Numbered from the stretch's first letter, positions 51,880-62,127 are shown. The stretch: DNA of 64,000 nt from Actinomycetota bacterium (GCA_009699205.1 WLOP01000001.1:1-64000); one strand, 5' to 3'. Made by a program: numbers and translations. The notes: generated from the letters alone by a model not told the origin.

Positions 51880-53097
51880 GTGTCCGAGAATAAAAGCGTG
51901 GAATCCCCCTACACGGGATTGATACTACTTTCTGGTATCGATACACCCGGAATCACGCAAGCTCTTTTCTCCACTTTAGCGCCTTTTGCTGTTGCCATCA
52001 TTGACGTTGAGCAAGTGGTTATTCGTGAACGCGTAATACTTACCGTGCTTATCTCCCTTAACGAATCACATGCCAAAGCCATAGATGCTGATTTGCAGGC
52101 ATGCGCAGAGAAACTTGGGGTTGATATTGCAACATCGTTCTCACGCATCGCACCTGACTCAATCGCTGCAAAAACTGGCCTATTACATGTAGTTGCAATG
52201 GGCAGTCCGATGGTGCCAGCTGCAATAGCGGCGATTGCTGGATCTCTCGCCGACGAAGGCGCAAATATTGAGCGCATTTTCAGAACAGCTTCGTATCCAC
52301 TTACTGCAGTCGAATTCGTTGTTTCCGGTGCAACCCAACAAGTTGCCAAAAGTGCGTTAGCTTCTGTTTCAGCGCTTCATAAAATTGATATTGCTGTACA
52401 GCCAGGTGGGTTAATGCGCTGGGCTAAGAAGTTGGTCCTTATGGATATGGACTCCACGCTGATTCAGCAAGAAGTGATAGAGCTACTCGCTGCCAAAGCT
52501 GGAGTGGAAAACCAAGTGAAAGAAATTACGGCAGCGGCTATGCGTGGAGAATTAGATTTTGAAGCTTCTCTGCGTTCCCGTGTGGCACTTCTCAGAGGGT
52601 TGAACGAATCGGTTATCGCAGAAGTTCGTGAAGAAATAGTGCTAACCCCTGGAGCTAGAACGCTCGTACGAACGCTCTCCAGACTGGGACATAGCGTTGC
52701 AGTGGTTTCAGGTGGCTTCATTGAAGTTATTGAGCCAATTTTGAAAGAATTGAATATTGATTACTATCGCGCGAATCAGTTGGAGATTGTTGACGGTGTG
52801 CTTACGGGCGGCCTCAAAGGCGCGATTATTGACCGAGCTGCCAAAGCCCAAGCTCTACGCGATTTTGCAGCTGAAATTGGAGTAGATATTGAACAAACTA
52901 TTGCAATCGGTGACGGAGCTAACGACTTAGATATGATCGCGATTGCCGGATTAGGAATCGCATTCAACGCTAAACCAGCAGTAAAAGCGGCGGCCGATAG
53001 CGCCGTTACCCATCCGTACTTAGATTCGGTGCTCTATCTCATGGGTATCGCCCGTGAAGATATTGAGGAAGCCGATGGTCAAAGTCGACAAGCGTGA
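51880..53097 (+). CDS. serB: Phosphoserine phosphatase with ACT domains
   Basis: 405 residues. Residues 1 to about 175 are two ACT-like domains (LILLSGIDTPGITQALFSTL, HVVAMGSPMVPAAIAAIAGS), suggesting control by serine. The HAD domain follows: LVLMDMDSTLIQQEVIELLA with the nucleophile, VAVVSGGFIEVIEP and AIGDGANDLDMIAIAGLGIA. It makes serine, which feeds glycine and the one-carbon pool used by gcvP and metH. The 3' end overlaps hisG on the other strand by 19 bp. Confidence 0.95.
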   Translation: MSENKSVESPYTGLILLSGIDTPGITQALFSTLAPFAVAIIDVEQVVIRERVILTVLISLNESHAKAIDADLQACAEKLGVDIATSFSRIAPDSIAAKTGLLHVVAMGSPMVPAAIAAIAGSLADEGANIERIFRTASYPLTAVEFVVSGATQQVAKSALASVSALHKIDIAVQPGGLMRWAKKLVLMDMDSTLIQQEVIELLAAKAGVENQVKEITAAAMRGELDFEASLRSRVALLRGLNESVIAEVREEIVLTPGARTLVRTLSRLGHSVAVVSGGFIEVIEPILKELNIDYYRANQLEIVDGVLTGGLKGAIIDRAAKAQALRDFAAEIGVDIEQTIAIGDGANDLDMIAIAGLGIAFNAKPAVKAAADSAVTHPYLDSVLYLMGIAREDIEEADGQSRQA

Positions 53098-53924
53098 ATA
53101 TCTGTAACCAAAATCCCTCGCGCCCCTGCTTCCCAAAGTTCATCCATTAAACGATTGGTATCTTTTCGCAGAACCATCACGCGGACAGCGACCCACCCCG
53201 CCTTCTGTAAAGGTGAAATAGTTGGTGACTCCAATCCAGGCGTAATCGAACAAACCTTTTCGATCACTGCACTAGGAGCGTCATAATCTAAAAGAACATA
53301 TTGACGCGCGATGACAACGCCTTGCAATCTGCGTATCAAGGTACTTAACCCCACAGGTAGATTACTTCCGGGACGCGCTATTACTATGGCTTCACTTGCA
53401 AGAATCGGATCTCCGAAGATTGAAAGCCCTGCCTGTCGCAGAGTATTTCCTGTGCTAACCACATCAGCAATTACATCGGCGACACCGAGTCGTACACTGC
53501 TTTCGACCGCTCCATCTAGGCGAACAACGCTCGCTTGGATAGAGTTGCGATTGAGAAAATCAGTAACGATTCCAGGATAGGCAGTTGCAATCCGTTTGCC
53601 CGCAATCCTTTCAACGCCAGCACTATCGCCTTCACGCGAGGCAAAGTAGAAAGATGAATGACCGAAATCCAGTGAGAGCACTTCAACCGCATTTGCAGCG
53701 GAATCAATCAAGAGATCGCGTCCAGTAATTCCAGCCTCTAACTCCCCCGAACCTACATAGAGCGCGATATCGCGAGGACGCAAATAATAGAATTCAATCT
53801 GATTATTTTCATCAACTAAAACAAGGTCTCTCGTATCCGTCCTTTGAATGTAACCAGCTTCACGCAGAATCTGCGCTGAACCCTCGGCCAAGGAACCCTT
53901 ATTGGGTAACGCAATTTTCAACAT
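53079..53924 (-). CDS. hisG: ATP phosphoribosyltransferase
   Basis: 281 residues, the long form with a C-terminal ACT-like regulatory domain (VAVRVMVLRKDTNRLMDELW) that binds histidine for feedback. LKIALPNKGSLAEGS is the family start and DVIADVVSTGNTLRQAGL is the PRPP-binding loop. AGGAAGG lies before the ATG. First step of histidine synthesis. Together with hisE it forms a two-gene operon inserted beside rpe. Confidence 0.95.
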   Translation of the reverse strand: MLKIALPNKGSLAEGSAQILREAGYIQRTDTRDLVLVDENNQIEFYYLRPRDIALYVGSGELEAGITGRDLLIDSAANAVEVLSLDFGHSSFYFASREGDSAGVERIAGKRIATAYPGIVTDFLNRNSIQASVVRLDGAVESSVRLGVADVIADVVSTGNTLRQAGLSIFGDPILASEAIVIARPGSNLPVGLSTLIRRLQGVVIARQYVLLDYDAPSAVIEKVCSITPGLESPTISPLQKAGWVAVRVMVLRKDTNRLMDELWEAGARGILVTDIHACRL

Positions 53925-53935
53925 AAAAAGCCTTC

Positions 53936-54187
53936 CTAAAGGTGACGATAGATATCGGTGGGTGAAATTCCTCGCGCAATCATGAGCACTTGTAGGTGGT
54001 ACAAAAGTTGACTGATTTCGAGAGCTAACGCTTGATCATTCTCATGCTCAGCCGCAATCCATACTTCCCCGGCTTCTTCGAGAATCTTCTTACCGATGGT
54101 ATGGATACCCGTTTCCAACTCTCGTGCGGTTCCTGAACCCGCCTCTCGCGTTTGAAGTTGCGTCCAAAGTTCATCAAAGCTCTTCAT
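53936..54187 (-). CDS. hisE: Phosphoribosyl-ATP pyrophosphatase
   Basis: 83 residues, the usual size. MazG-like fold: [30 protein letters not shown] with metal-binding glutamates and [17 protein letters not shown]. It is the second step of histidine synthesis, acting on the HisG product; HisI must be elsewhere. The 11-bp gap to hisG indicates one transcript. Confidence 0.95.
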   Translation of the reverse strand: MKSFDELWTQLQTREAGSGTARELETGIHTIGKKILEEAGEVWIAAEHENDQALALEISQLLYHLQVLMIARGISPTDIYRHL

Positions 54188-54199
54188 GGGGGAAGTTTA
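54188..54199 (-). promoter_or_regulatory. -10 element, leaderless start of hisE-hisG
   Basis: Minus strand TAAACT (54199-54194) ends exactly 6 nt before ATG 54187; the intervening bases are TCCCCC, so no ribosome site exists. Confidence 0.6.
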
Positions 54200-54241
54200 C
54201 CTATATTCCAACTCACCAAGAGAGGTAATTGTTGGCCCCAA

Positions 54242-54904
54242 TCACAGTACAGATTCAGCCAACTTTCGAAGAGCCGTCACCATTGAGGCCGGATCTTCTG
54301 CGGAAAAGACTGCACTGCCGGCAACAAATGTGTCCGCCCCAGCTTGCGCTGCCTGTTCAATGGTTTTCAGTGAAATACCCCCATCTACTTGCAACCAAAT
54401 AGGGCGATTTCCGATAATTGAACGGGTCCGAGATATCTTCTGAAGCATTGGTTCCATGAAAGATTGTCCACCGAAACCTGGTTCCACCGTCATTATGAGA
54501 AACATATCTACCTCGTCGGCAAAGCTGGCGTAATCATCAATATCTGTCCCGGGTTTGATAGCCAACCCTGCCCTTGAACCCAGAGAACGTATCGTACGTA
54601 ACGTCGAGGAGATATTAGTTGTTGCTTCCGAATGGATAGTGACACTCGAACATCCAATTTCTGCGAATTGCGGTCCGATTTGATCGCAATTCATCACCAT
54701 TAAATGCGCATCCACTGGCAATACAGAATCGGAGACAATCTTGGAGGCAGCTTCAAAACTAAAAGTGAAATTTGGAACGAAAATATTATCCATCACATCC
54801 AAATGAACAAGATCTGAAACCTCACTGATGCGCCGAATTTCGCTTCCTAGATCCGTGAAATCAGCATTTAAGATGCTGGGAGTAATTCGAATCTCGCGCG
54901 TCAT
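54242..54904 (-). CDS. rpe: Ribulose-phosphate 3-epimerase
   Basis: 220 residues, TIM barrel. ITPSILNADFTDLGSEI at the start, HLDVMDNIFVPNFTFS and VDAHLMVMNC with metal-binding Asp and His, MTVEPGFGGQSFMEPML with catalytic Glu/Pro loop, and VDGGISLKTI. It interconverts ribulose 5-phosphate and xylulose 5-phosphate. Position next to rsmB and fmt agrees with Rv1408. Confidence 0.96.
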   Translation of the reverse strand: MTREIRITPSILNADFTDLGSEIRRISEVSDLVHLDVMDNIFVPNFTFSFEAASKIVSDSVLPVDAHLMVMNCDQIGPQFAEIGCSSVTIHSEATTNISSTLRTIRSLGSRAGLAIKPGTDIDDYASFADEVDMFLIMTVEPGFGGQSFMEPMLQKISRTRSIIGNRPIWLQVDGGISLKTIEQAAQAGADTFVAGSAVFSAEDPASMVTALRKLAESVL

Positions 54905-54916
54905 GGATTCAGTCTA
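54905..54916 (-). promoter_or_regulatory. -10 element, leaderless start of rpe
   Basis: Minus strand TAGACT (54916-54911) ends exactly 6 nt before ATG 54904. AAGGAG lies about 20 nt upstream, too far for this start and outside the predicted transcript. Confidence 0.6.
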
Positions 54917-54925
54917 ACTAACTCC

Positions 54926-56305
54926 TTAGGAAACTCTTCTTAACAACGCCATAAACATTGCATCTGTTCCATGTACATGTGTCCACAATTGCATCGCGCC
55001 GTCGATAACCGCTCCGCTCAAAGCTTCGGGCAGGAACGGCAGAACGCTCACTTGTTCAATTCGACTATCTCGACGGAGAGCAGATGCTATTTGAACCTTC
55101 GTTTCGGCTAGATGCGGAGAACAGGTAACGTAAGCGATCAATCCGCCGATCTCACAAATATCGACCGCGGCATGCAACAATTCGCCTTGTAAATTTGAAA
55201 GTTCAGCGAGATCTTTAGGGGTGCGTCGCCAACGAACTTCTGGGCGCCGTCGAAGAGCCCCAATTCCAGTGCAGGGCACATCAACCAAAATCGCGCCGAA
55301 CTTCTTTCCATGCGCCGCGAAATCGCGCCCATCCCCTACCCACAATTCTGTATCGACCACTACCTGCGCAACTAAATCTGCCCGTGATTGGGATATCTCA
55401 TTGGCACTAAAAGATTTGCCAGAAAGTTGAGCCAAACTAGATAAAAGAGCTGACTTGCCGCCGGGGCCAGCACATAAATCCAGCCAAGAGCGTTGATCGG
55501 CAGCGGCATTTGCAAAAACCTGAACTACCAACTGCGAACCTTCATCCTGAACTCCAGCAAGTCGCTTTCGTATGAGTTCTACGTTAGTCGGGATATCAAC
55601 TGATGTTGTCCCGTACAGCGAATATTGCAAAGGCGTTCCACCAATATCTATCAAATCCTGTTGTGTTGATCTACCGGGCCACGCCACAAATGTTGGTGAA
55701 GCCGGAACATTATTGGCAATGAGCGCTGCTTCAACCAGCTCTTCATTCTTTAGCAAATCGAAATATGCAGAAACAATCCATTCCGGATGCGAGTGCAAAA
55801 TCGCTAGCCGCTCTACCGGATCTTTCAACAAAGTAACCGGATGCATCCATGTTTCAAGAGTTTGTGCACTCAATTTGCGTAATAACGCGTTGATATAGGA
55901 AGCTCGAGAATCGCCCGAAACCTTGCGCGCTAACTCAACGGTTGCCGAAACCGCTGCGTGTGTAGGAACTCTCATGTTGAAAAGTTGATGTAATCCCAAG
56001 CGACAAACGTCGATGATTGATTCATCCACCTCCTCGAAAGGTCGATCAATCACTTGCGAAATCATCCAGTCATACGTGCCTTGCATACGCAAGGTTCCAT
56101 AAACTAATTCAGTAACAAACCCTTTATCTCTAGTTTCCAAATCTGAATCGGCCAATGCTTTTGGTAAAGTTAGGTTGGCGAACGCTCCTTCGCGATTGAC
56201 TTGCGAAAAAACGGAATATGCTAATAAACGCGGCGCATCCGGTCTGGGAGATCGAAAACTCTTTGCGCCAGATTTCGGACGTTCAGACAAAACAATCACC
56301 ATCAA
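54926..56305 (-). CDS. rsmB: 16S rRNA m5C967 methyltransferase (Sun/Fmu)
   Basis: 459 residues; the start is uncertain (ATG 56305, or TTG 56290 giving MSERPKSG). An NusB-like RNA-binding domain (LLAYSVFSQVNREGAFANL) is followed by the NOL1/NOP2/Sun methyltransferase domain: LDLCAGPGGKSALLSS, VDVPCTGIGALRRRPEVRW with one cysteine and YVTCSPHLAET with the nucleophilic cysteine. It overlaps the fmt end by 23 bp. Confidence 0.94.
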   Translation of the reverse strand: MMVIVLSERPKSGAKSFRSPRPDAPRLLAYSVFSQVNREGAFANLTLPKALADSDLETRDKGFVTELVYGTLRMQGTYDWMISQVIDRPFEEVDESIIDVCRLGLHQLFNMRVPTHAAVSATVELARKVSGDSRASYINALLRKLSAQTLETWMHPVTLLKDPVERLAILHSHPEWIVSAYFDLLKNEELVEAALIANNVPASPTFVAWPGRSTQQDLIDIGGTPLQYSLYGTTSVDIPTNVELIRKRLAGVQDEGSQLVVQVFANAAADQRSWLDLCAGPGGKSALLSSLAQLSGKSFSANEISQSRADLVAQVVVDTELWVGDGRDFAAHGKKFGAILVDVPCTGIGALRRRPEVRWRRTPKDLAELSNLQGELLHAAVDICEIGGLIAYVTCSPHLAETKVQIASALRRDSRIEQVSVLPFLPEALSGAVIDGAMQLWTHVHGTDAMFMALLRRVS

Positions 56306-57194
56306 TCAAACGTGCCCCATTAACCCAGTCAGCCGAAGATAAATTACGTTTACCCGCTGGAAGGAGCGAAAGAATCTGCAACGCGCCAGAGCCCGTACCT
56401 ACATACAATTTACGATCAACTACCTCGAGCCTTCCCTGCGCCAAGCTGCCATCGAAAGAAACCTCTTGCGCTCGGGTGATAACAATCGGCCACTGTCGCC
56501 ACATACTCCACGCGCCGGGATTGGGCGTGAAAGCTCTCACTAATCGATCAATCTCCTGTGCAGATTTACTCCAATCAATCCGTGCTTCATTTTTGCGAAC
56601 TTTAGGTGCTAACGAAACTCCAGAAGTACTTTGTGCAATCGGTTCCACACCGGCGGAAACCATATCAATCGTTTCAAGCAACGCACTCGGAGCCAGCAGG
56701 GAAAGTTCAGCAAGCACTTCTTCGGCATTCATCTTTGAATCTAATGCATATTCTCTACGTAGATATACAGGGCCTGTATCCATTCCCGGATCAAGTTTGA
56801 AGATCGAAATCCCTGAAACTTTATCTCCATTCAATATCGCTCGTTGAACTGGAGCTGCACCACGCCAGGCCGGCAAGAGAGAGAAATGGATATTGAGGAA
56901 GCCAAATTTTGGGATTGTTAGAATTTCTAGCGGAATAAGAACTCCGTAAGCCAGAGTAACTACCAAATCAATCTCTTTAAAGGGTTCAACCAATTCTGAA
57001 ACGGATAGAGGTTCGATACATACAATTCCCTTCTCTTGCGCCCATAGGGCTACTGGCGATTTCCTAGCAGAAAGTCCTCTCCCGGCAGGTTTGCCTGGCT
57101 GGGTGACAACTATTGCTATGTGATGGCCGCTTGTGAGCAGTGCTTCTAGCGTAGGTATCGCTATCGCTGGAGTTGCGGCAACCGCAATCCGCAT
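56283..57194 (-). CDS. fmt: Methionyl-tRNA formyltransferase
   Basis: 303 residues from ATG 57194, which shares a base with the def stop. It formylates initiator Met-tRNA. Blocks include VVTQPGKPAGRGLSARKSPV, LVTLAYGVLIPLEILT, NIHFSLLPAWRGAAPVQRAI (catalytic Asn/His) and KLDPGMDTGPVYLR. C-terminal tRNA-binding domain is present. It is next to def, which removes the formyl group later. Confidence 0.96.
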   Translation of the reverse strand: MRIAVAATPAIAIPTLEALLTSGHHIAIVVTQPGKPAGRGLSARKSPVALWAQEKGIVCIEPLSVSELVEPFKEIDLVVTLAYGVLIPLEILTIPKFGFLNIHFSLLPAWRGAAPVQRAILNGDKVSGISIFKLDPGMDTGPVYLRREYALDSKMNAEEVLAELSLLAPSALLETIDMVSAGVEPIAQSTSGVSLAPKVRKNEARIDWSKSAQEIDRLVRAFTPNPGAWSMWRQWPIVITRAQEVSFDGSLAQGRLEVVDRKLYVGTGSGALQILSLLPAGKRNLSSADWVNGARLIDGDCFV

Positions 57195-57754
57195 CAAAGA
57201 CCGGAACCTAAAATGCTATGTGGAGAAACTTTGATTGTAGGTTCTGAACCAATTTCCTTGGCTAATCCAAACCATTCAGATTCACGAATCTCTTTCATCG
57301 CCAACTTACGATCTTCAGCACTTAAACGATCGATAAATAGTATGCCATCAAGATGATCAGTCTCATGCTGTAACGCACGGGCTAGAAGCTCAGTGCCTTC
57401 CACCGTGATCGGTTCTCCATGCATGTTCCAACCTTTTGCAATTGCTCGAAATGAACGAGGTGTTTCATACGATAGGGCGGGAAACGACAAGCATCCCTCT
57501 TCGCCCTCTTGCATTTCATCACTCAAATCCAAAGAAGGATTAATTAAATGACCCAATGTTTCGTCAATATCCCATACGAAAACTCGCAAACCAACGCCTA
57601 TCTGCGGGGCCGCAAGTCCTGCGCCCGGAGCATCATGCATAGTGTCGATCAAATCCGCAACCAATGTTCGCAATTCTTTATCAAAATCAACAACTGCTGC
57701 AGCAGGAGTCAGGAGGACTGGATCGCCGAAGAGTCTAATAGGTTGAATAGGCAT
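57194..57754 (-). CDS. def: Peptide deformylase
   Basis: 186 residues. It removes the formyl group from nascent proteins. The three motifs are GAGLAAPQIGVG, EEGCLSFPAL with a metal-ligand Cys and QHETDHLDGILFIDRL with the HExxH metal site. Co-transcribed with fmt. Confidence 0.97.
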   Translation of the reverse strand: MPIQPIRLFGDPVLLTPAAAVVDFDKELRTLVADLIDTMHDAPGAGLAAPQIGVGLRVFVWDIDETLGHLINPSLDLSDEMQEGEEGCLSFPALSYETPRSFRAIAKGWNMHGEPITVEGTELLARALQHETDHLDGILFIDRLSAEDRKLAMKEIRESEWFGLAKEIGSEPTIKVSPHSILGSGL

Positions 57755-57766
57755 TGGCGGAGTCTA
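57755..57766 (-). promoter_or_regulatory. -10 element, leaderless start of def-fmt-rsmB
   Basis: Minus strand TAGACT (57766-57761) ends exactly 6 nt before ATG 57754; same hexamer and spacing as rpe. Confidence 0.6.
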
Positions 57767-57770
57767 CCAA

Positions 57771-59699
57771 CTAGAGCAAAGAATAGGGATCAATCTTGAT
57801 AATAAGCTTCTCTTTACGCGAAAGAACCCGCCGCTTCTGTATCTCATGAAGGAAATCAATCAATTCCTCTGCTTCAAGAACTGGAGCTGAAAGAACAATT
57901 CTAGATTTTGTTACATTGACCTTAAATGGTTCCAAGATGCGAGTACTTGGAGGGATTCGTTCTTCGGCCAAAGCCTGAACTAAACCACGCTGCATCTGCG
58001 CAATCTCACTATGTATTCCTTCAATCAGAACAAATCGAAAATACGGAGGCAATCCGATTTCCTGTCGAGATTGAAGTTCTCGACGCAATTGTGGAGCAGG
58101 ATTCCATCGGGTCAGAGAATTAACGATCGGATGTGAATTTTCGAGAGAAACAAAAATCATGCCAGAGACTGAAACCAGAGATGCCGATGAGAAAAATTGG
58201 TTAGTCACTCGTTCAACCGCGCGCACATCACCTTGGCCGAAAAACCTCAACCCCTCAAGCAAGAAAACCGCCGCGTATCCCCCTTCAATGTAAGGTTCGC
58301 CACCTGGTGTCGCAATTACAAGCGCATTCGGACCTGCGTACTCTCTCTTAATGTTTTCACCTGATGAGTTAACAATCGGATAGCCGGGAAAAGATCGCCC
58401 AATCTCCTCGGCGAAGCGATCACTACCTTTTGCAAGTACGTATATTGCGCCACCATTGCACTCCTGGCATACCCATTGCGGGAATCTTTTCTGGCATATA
58501 GAGCATGCGGGTGGTGAGTTCGATCCAACCTGTAATAAAGCTCCGCCACATGAACATAAACCAACGTTCCGACATTTCGCGCAACGTAAGGCATTGGCAT
58601 ACCCTTTGGCGGGCACCAAAAAGAGCACACTTCCGCTTTTCAATGATTTGCGAACAAGAGAGAAGGCGTTAGAGGAGAGGAGTTCGCCGCGGTCTTGTAC
58701 ATCAGCAACTACATTCATTTTCCGGGATGAGAGTAGAAGGTTGAGCCAACCAATATCTATGAGTCTAGAAACTTCCAAAGATGGCGCAAATCCAACGAAA
58801 ATAAGATTTACTTCCTCGTTTTGGGCTCGCAATATTGACACATCTCGAGCGTTCCACCCTGGGGATCTTGCCTCGTAATAATCTGGAGAACTTTCATCCG
58901 CGAGGATAACTGTCGAACCTTTCGCAAGTGGCGTGAAAACAGCGCCTCGCAACCCCACACCAATCTGCGCTGCACCCGAAACCATTGTGAGAAAATTTCG
59001 ATATCGATCTGCGCGGGGCAGTGACCCATCAAGCCGTACACAAACTCCGTTAGGAAGAATCTCTGTAAGAAATCGCAAGACCGATATCAGCTCTGCTTCA
59101 TCATTAACTATAAGCAACACCTGCCCGAGCAAGGATCGAGAAGCCGCTAAATTTGCAAGAAGAAGACTCTTGTTTTGGTGCGGAGGAATTGACCAATATC
59201 CACGAACGCTCGTTGCGCGCAATTCTTTAGGCAGAGCGCTTTCATCAATTGTGTACTCTGCGCTGGTAGGAGCATGAAGCGCTTCTTTGTCCACCGACAC
59301 TAATGAGGGGGGAATCGCACCCCTGACTACATCGTAAGGCGAGCATCCCCAACGTTGCGCGACAGAGGTAAAGAGATCCAAGCTCGCCTGCGTTGCAATC
59401 GGATGCTTTGAAAGGACTCTTCCTATCTCTTTCAATTTACCTTGATTTTCGGAGGTTGCTACGCGTTCTACAACGATTCCTTCGTGCATTGTTGAACCGA
59501 ATTCAACTTCTACCCGAATCCCAATCTGCACTTCATCTGAGAATATTTCCGGAACTAGGTAGTCGAAGGGCTCGTCAAGATGGTAAACCCCTGTATCCAC
59601 CAATACGCGTGCGACAGGAAGAGATTTAGCTACTTCTAGCGCCGCTCTTTTTCCAACTTGGGAACGGAGCTTGAGCGGGCGTGGGATAGCCACGCGCAC
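57771..59699 (-). CDS. priA: Primosomal protein N' (PriA), helicase motifs degenerate
   Basis: 642 residues from GTG 59699. The N-terminal DNA-binding domain (VARVLVDTGVYHLDEPFDYL) and the zinc cysteines (CAKCRNVGLCSC, ACSICQKRF, CQECNGG) are typical of PriA. Where Walker A (GxGKT) should be, the sequence reads IPPHQNKSLLLANLAASRSL, and the DEEH box is replaced by LADESSPDYYEARS. It therefore probably cannot hydrolyse ATP as a helicase. Actinobacterial PriA proteins share this degeneration. Likely keeps a structural role in replication restart. Confidence 0.92.
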   Translation of the reverse strand: MRVAIPRPLKLRSQVGKRAALEVAKSLPVARVLVDTGVYHLDEPFDYLVPEIFSDEVQIGIRVEVEFGSTMHEGIVVERVATSENQGKLKEIGRVLSKHPIATQASLDLFTSVAQRWGCSPYDVVRGAIPPSLVSVDKEALHAPTSAEYTIDESALPKELRATSVRGYWSIPPHQNKSLLLANLAASRSLLGQVLLIVNDEAELISVLRFLTEILPNGVCVRLDGSLPRADRYRNFLTMVSGAAQIGVGLRGAVFTPLAKGSTVILADESSPDYYEARSPGWNARDVSILRAQNEEVNLIFVGFAPSLEVSRLIDIGWLNLLLSSRKMNVVADVQDRGELLSSNAFSLVRKSLKSGSVLFLVPAKGYANALRCAKCRNVGLCSCGGALLQVGSNSPPACSICQKRFPQWVCQECNGGAIYVLAKGSDRFAEEIGRSFPGYPIVNSSGENIKREYAGPNALVIATPGGEPYIEGGYAAVFLLEGLRFFGQGDVRAVERVTNQFFSSASLVSVSGMIFVSLENSHPIVNSLTRWNPAPQLRRELQSRQEIGLPPYFRFVLIEGIHSEIAQMQRGLVQALAEERIPPSTRILEPFKVNVTKSRIVLSAPVLEAEELIDFLHEIQKRRVLSRKEKLIIKIDPYSLL

Positions 59700-59703
59700 C
59701 TAC

Positions 59704-60894
59704 CTAAGAGATCGCGGCGCGCAGTTCATCCACGCGATTAACTGCTTCCCACGTGAACTCAGGCAACTCGCGACCAAAGTGACCATAGGCGCTAGTGAGA
59801 GAATAAATCGGTCTCAATAAATCCAAATCACGAATAATTGCAGCCGGACGTAAATCAAATGTTGCGAGAACTGCGTCTTGAATCTTGGCTATTGGAGCTG
59901 TTTCTGTACCGAAAGTTTCAACGAAGAGTCCGACAGGTTGAGCTTTACCAATCGCATAGGCAACTTGAACTTCGCAGCGATTAGCTAATCCTGCCGCGAC
60001 CACATTTTTGGCCACCCAGCGCATTGCATATGCTGCCGAACGATCAACTTTTGAAGGATCCTTACCACTGAATGCACCTCCACCATGGCGGGCCATTCCG
60101 CCATAAGTGTCAACAATGATTTTGCGGCCAGTTAAACCTGCATCTCCCATAGGTCCGCCGATTACAAAGCGCCCCGTGGGGTTAATAAGAATCTTTAGAT
60201 CTCTACGTGGCAAATCTACTTGCGCGAGAATTGGGTCGATTACCTGAGCAATGATTTCGGAAGTAAGTTGACCAATTACATCAACTTCTTCAGAATGCTG
60301 GCTCGAAATTACGACTGTGTTGAGCGCTATTGCTCGATCACCGTCGTATTCGATTGTTACTTGCGTTTTCCCATCTGGGCGTAGATATGGGAGTTGGCCA
60401 TTCTTGCGCACTAACGAAAGTTGTTGAGCAAGTTTGTGGGCTAACCAAATAGGTAGCGGCATCAATTCTTTTGTGTCGTTACATGCATAACCAAACATCA
60501 ACCCTTGATCGCCGGCTCCTTGCAAATCTAGAGGATCGCCTGACGATGAGACACGATTCTCATAAGCATCATCAACGCCTTGAGCGATATCCTGGGATTG
60601 CTGTCCTACCGAAATTGATACTCCGCATGTATTACCGTCAAATCCTTTTTCGGAGGAATCGTAACCAATCCCCAAAACCGTGTCTCTCACGATACCCATT
60701 ACATCGGCATATCCCTCGGTGGTAACTTCACCCGCTACATGCACTTGACCCGTCGTGATGAGCGTTTCAACAGCTACACGGCTCGTAGGGTCTTGTGACA
60801 GAAGTGAATCCAAAATCGCATCCGAAATTTGGTCAGCAATCTTGTCTGGATGACCTTCAGTAACGGATTCAGATGTAAATAGGCGTTTAGACAT
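59704..60894 (-). CDS. metK: S-adenosylmethionine synthetase
   Basis: 396 residues, usual length. It makes SAM from methionine and ATP. Motifs are [31 protein letters not shown] (signature 1) and [19 protein letters not shown] (signature 2). It overlaps coaBC by 8 bp and is 4 bp before priA. No SAM riboswitch visible. It links to metH, which regenerates its substrate. Confidence 0.98.
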   Translation of the reverse strand: MSKRLFTSESVTEGHPDKIADQISDAILDSLLSQDPTSRVAVETLITTGQVHVAGEVTTEGYADVMGIVRDTVLGIGYDSSEKGFDGNTCGVSISVGQQSQDIAQGVDDAYENRVSSSGDPLDLQGAGDQGLMFGYACNDTKELMPLPIWLAHKLAQQLSLVRKNGQLPYLRPDGKTQVTIEYDGDRAIALNTVVISSQHSEEVDVIGQLTSEIIAQVIDPILAQVDLPRRDLKILINPTGRFVIGGPMGDAGLTGRKIIVDTYGGMARHGGGAFSGKDPSKVDRSAAYAMRWVAKNVVAAGLANRCEVQVAYAIGKAQPVGLFVETFGTETAPIAKIQDAVLATFDLRPAAIIRDLDLLRPIYSLTSAYGHFGRELPEFTWEAVNRVDELRAAIS

Positions 60895-62086
60895 TGGGTA
60901 AACCTAACCGATGAGAGACCATATCGAGTAATTCATTAGCAAGCGTGTCTTTGGTGGTTTCGGCAATTTCCTTGGAATAGCCATCCTTGTCGATGATCCA
61001 ACCATGAGTTAACTCTGAATTGAAGATGGCGCCCCCGGATACATCATTGACGTAAATCAAATCTATACCCTTAGTTTCAATCTTTCTTTGCGCGTTGGCA
61101 AACCCATCCTCTGTTTCGGCTGCAAATCCAACCAATATTTGACCACTTCGTCTTTGATGGGCCACCGATGCCAATAAATCTTCATTAGGCGTAAGTTCAA
61201 TCTTCTCAAAACTTTTGCTCTTAATCTTATGAGCACTACTTTGCAATGGCCTTGCATCCGCAACCGCTGCGCACATAATCAACGCATCGCATTCTGCGAA
61301 CGCTGCTTCTAGCGCGGTATGCATCTGCGCGGTACTCCCCACTTTAATAATTTCCGCACCTGCAACATCTGGCAAATGGGTATTTGCAGCAATAAGTTGA
61401 ACGCGCGCTCCCCTAGATATAGCAGCGGCTGCCAAGGCATAACCTTGCTTGCCCGAAGAACGATTTCCAATGTAGCGGACGGGATCAATCTCTTCTCTAG
61501 TTCCTCCAGCTGTGATCAAGATACGTTTCCCTAAGAGATCTTGAGAAGGTCCGATAGATGCTTTAAACGCGATAATTATGGATTCTGTATCCGGGAACCT
61601 ACCGATGCCGCTATCTGACCCGGTCAATCTACCTACGTGAGGTTCCATCACGGTTATACCCCGTGCACGTAAAAGTTCTACATTCGCAATCGTTGCCGCG
61701 TTAAGCCACATTTGTGGATGCATCGCAGGGACAATGAAAATCGGCGCTTGAGTAGCCAGAACTACATTTGTCAATAGATCATCTGCTCGACCGTGAGCTA
61801 TTCGTGCAATGAGATCTGCAGTCGCCGGCGCTACCAAAAGATAATCAGATCTATCAGCTAATGCAATATGTGCGACGTTGGGAACGTCTTCCCACACTTG
61901 GGTATTCACTTGGCGGCCAGAGAGCGCTTCCCATGTTGTTTTGCCAACGAAATTAAGAGAAGAAGGGGTAGGGACAACGGTGACACCGAAACCAAAGTCT
62001 TGTAAACGACGCAGGAGATCACATGCTTTATATGCCGCAATCCCAGCACCAACGCCTAGAACTAATTCTTTTTTGGGCTCAGACAT
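60887..62086 (-). CDS. coaBC: Bifunctional phosphopantothenoylcysteine synthetase/decarboxylase
   Basis: 399 residues. CoaC half (1-185): [20 protein letters not shown], catalytic His region in [20 protein letters not shown] and [11 protein letters not shown]. CoaB half: [32 protein letters not shown] and [20 protein letters not shown]. It makes 4'-phosphopantetheine for coenzyme A. GAGAAC lies upstream, a weak ribosome site. Confidence 0.96.
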   Translation of the reverse strand: MSEPKKELVLGVGAGIAAYKACDLLRRLQDFGFGVTVVPTPSSLNFVGKTTWEALSGRQVNTQVWEDVPNVAHIALADRSDYLLVAPATADLIARIAHGRADDLLTNVVLATQAPIFIVPAMHPQMWLNAATIANVELLRARGITVMEPHVGRLTGSDSGIGRFPDTESIIIAFKASIGPSQDLLGKRILITAGGTREEIDPVRYIGNRSSGKQGYALAAAAISRGARVQLIAANTHLPDVAGAEIIKVGSTAQMHTALEAAFAECDALIMCAAVADARPLQSSAHKIKSKSFEKIELTPNEDLLASVAHQRRSGQILVGFAAETEDGFANAQRKIETKGIDLIYVNDVSGGAIFNSELTHGWIIDKDGYSKEIAETTKDTLANELLDMVSHRLGLPNV

Positions 62087-62127
62087 AGAGGTTCTCTTTT
62101 ACGAAATGCGTGGGTGCAGAACGGTAA

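Noticed and set aside
56218-56847. 209-codon plus-strand ORF opposite fmt/rsmB
   Set aside because: Antisense shadow crossing two conserved genes.
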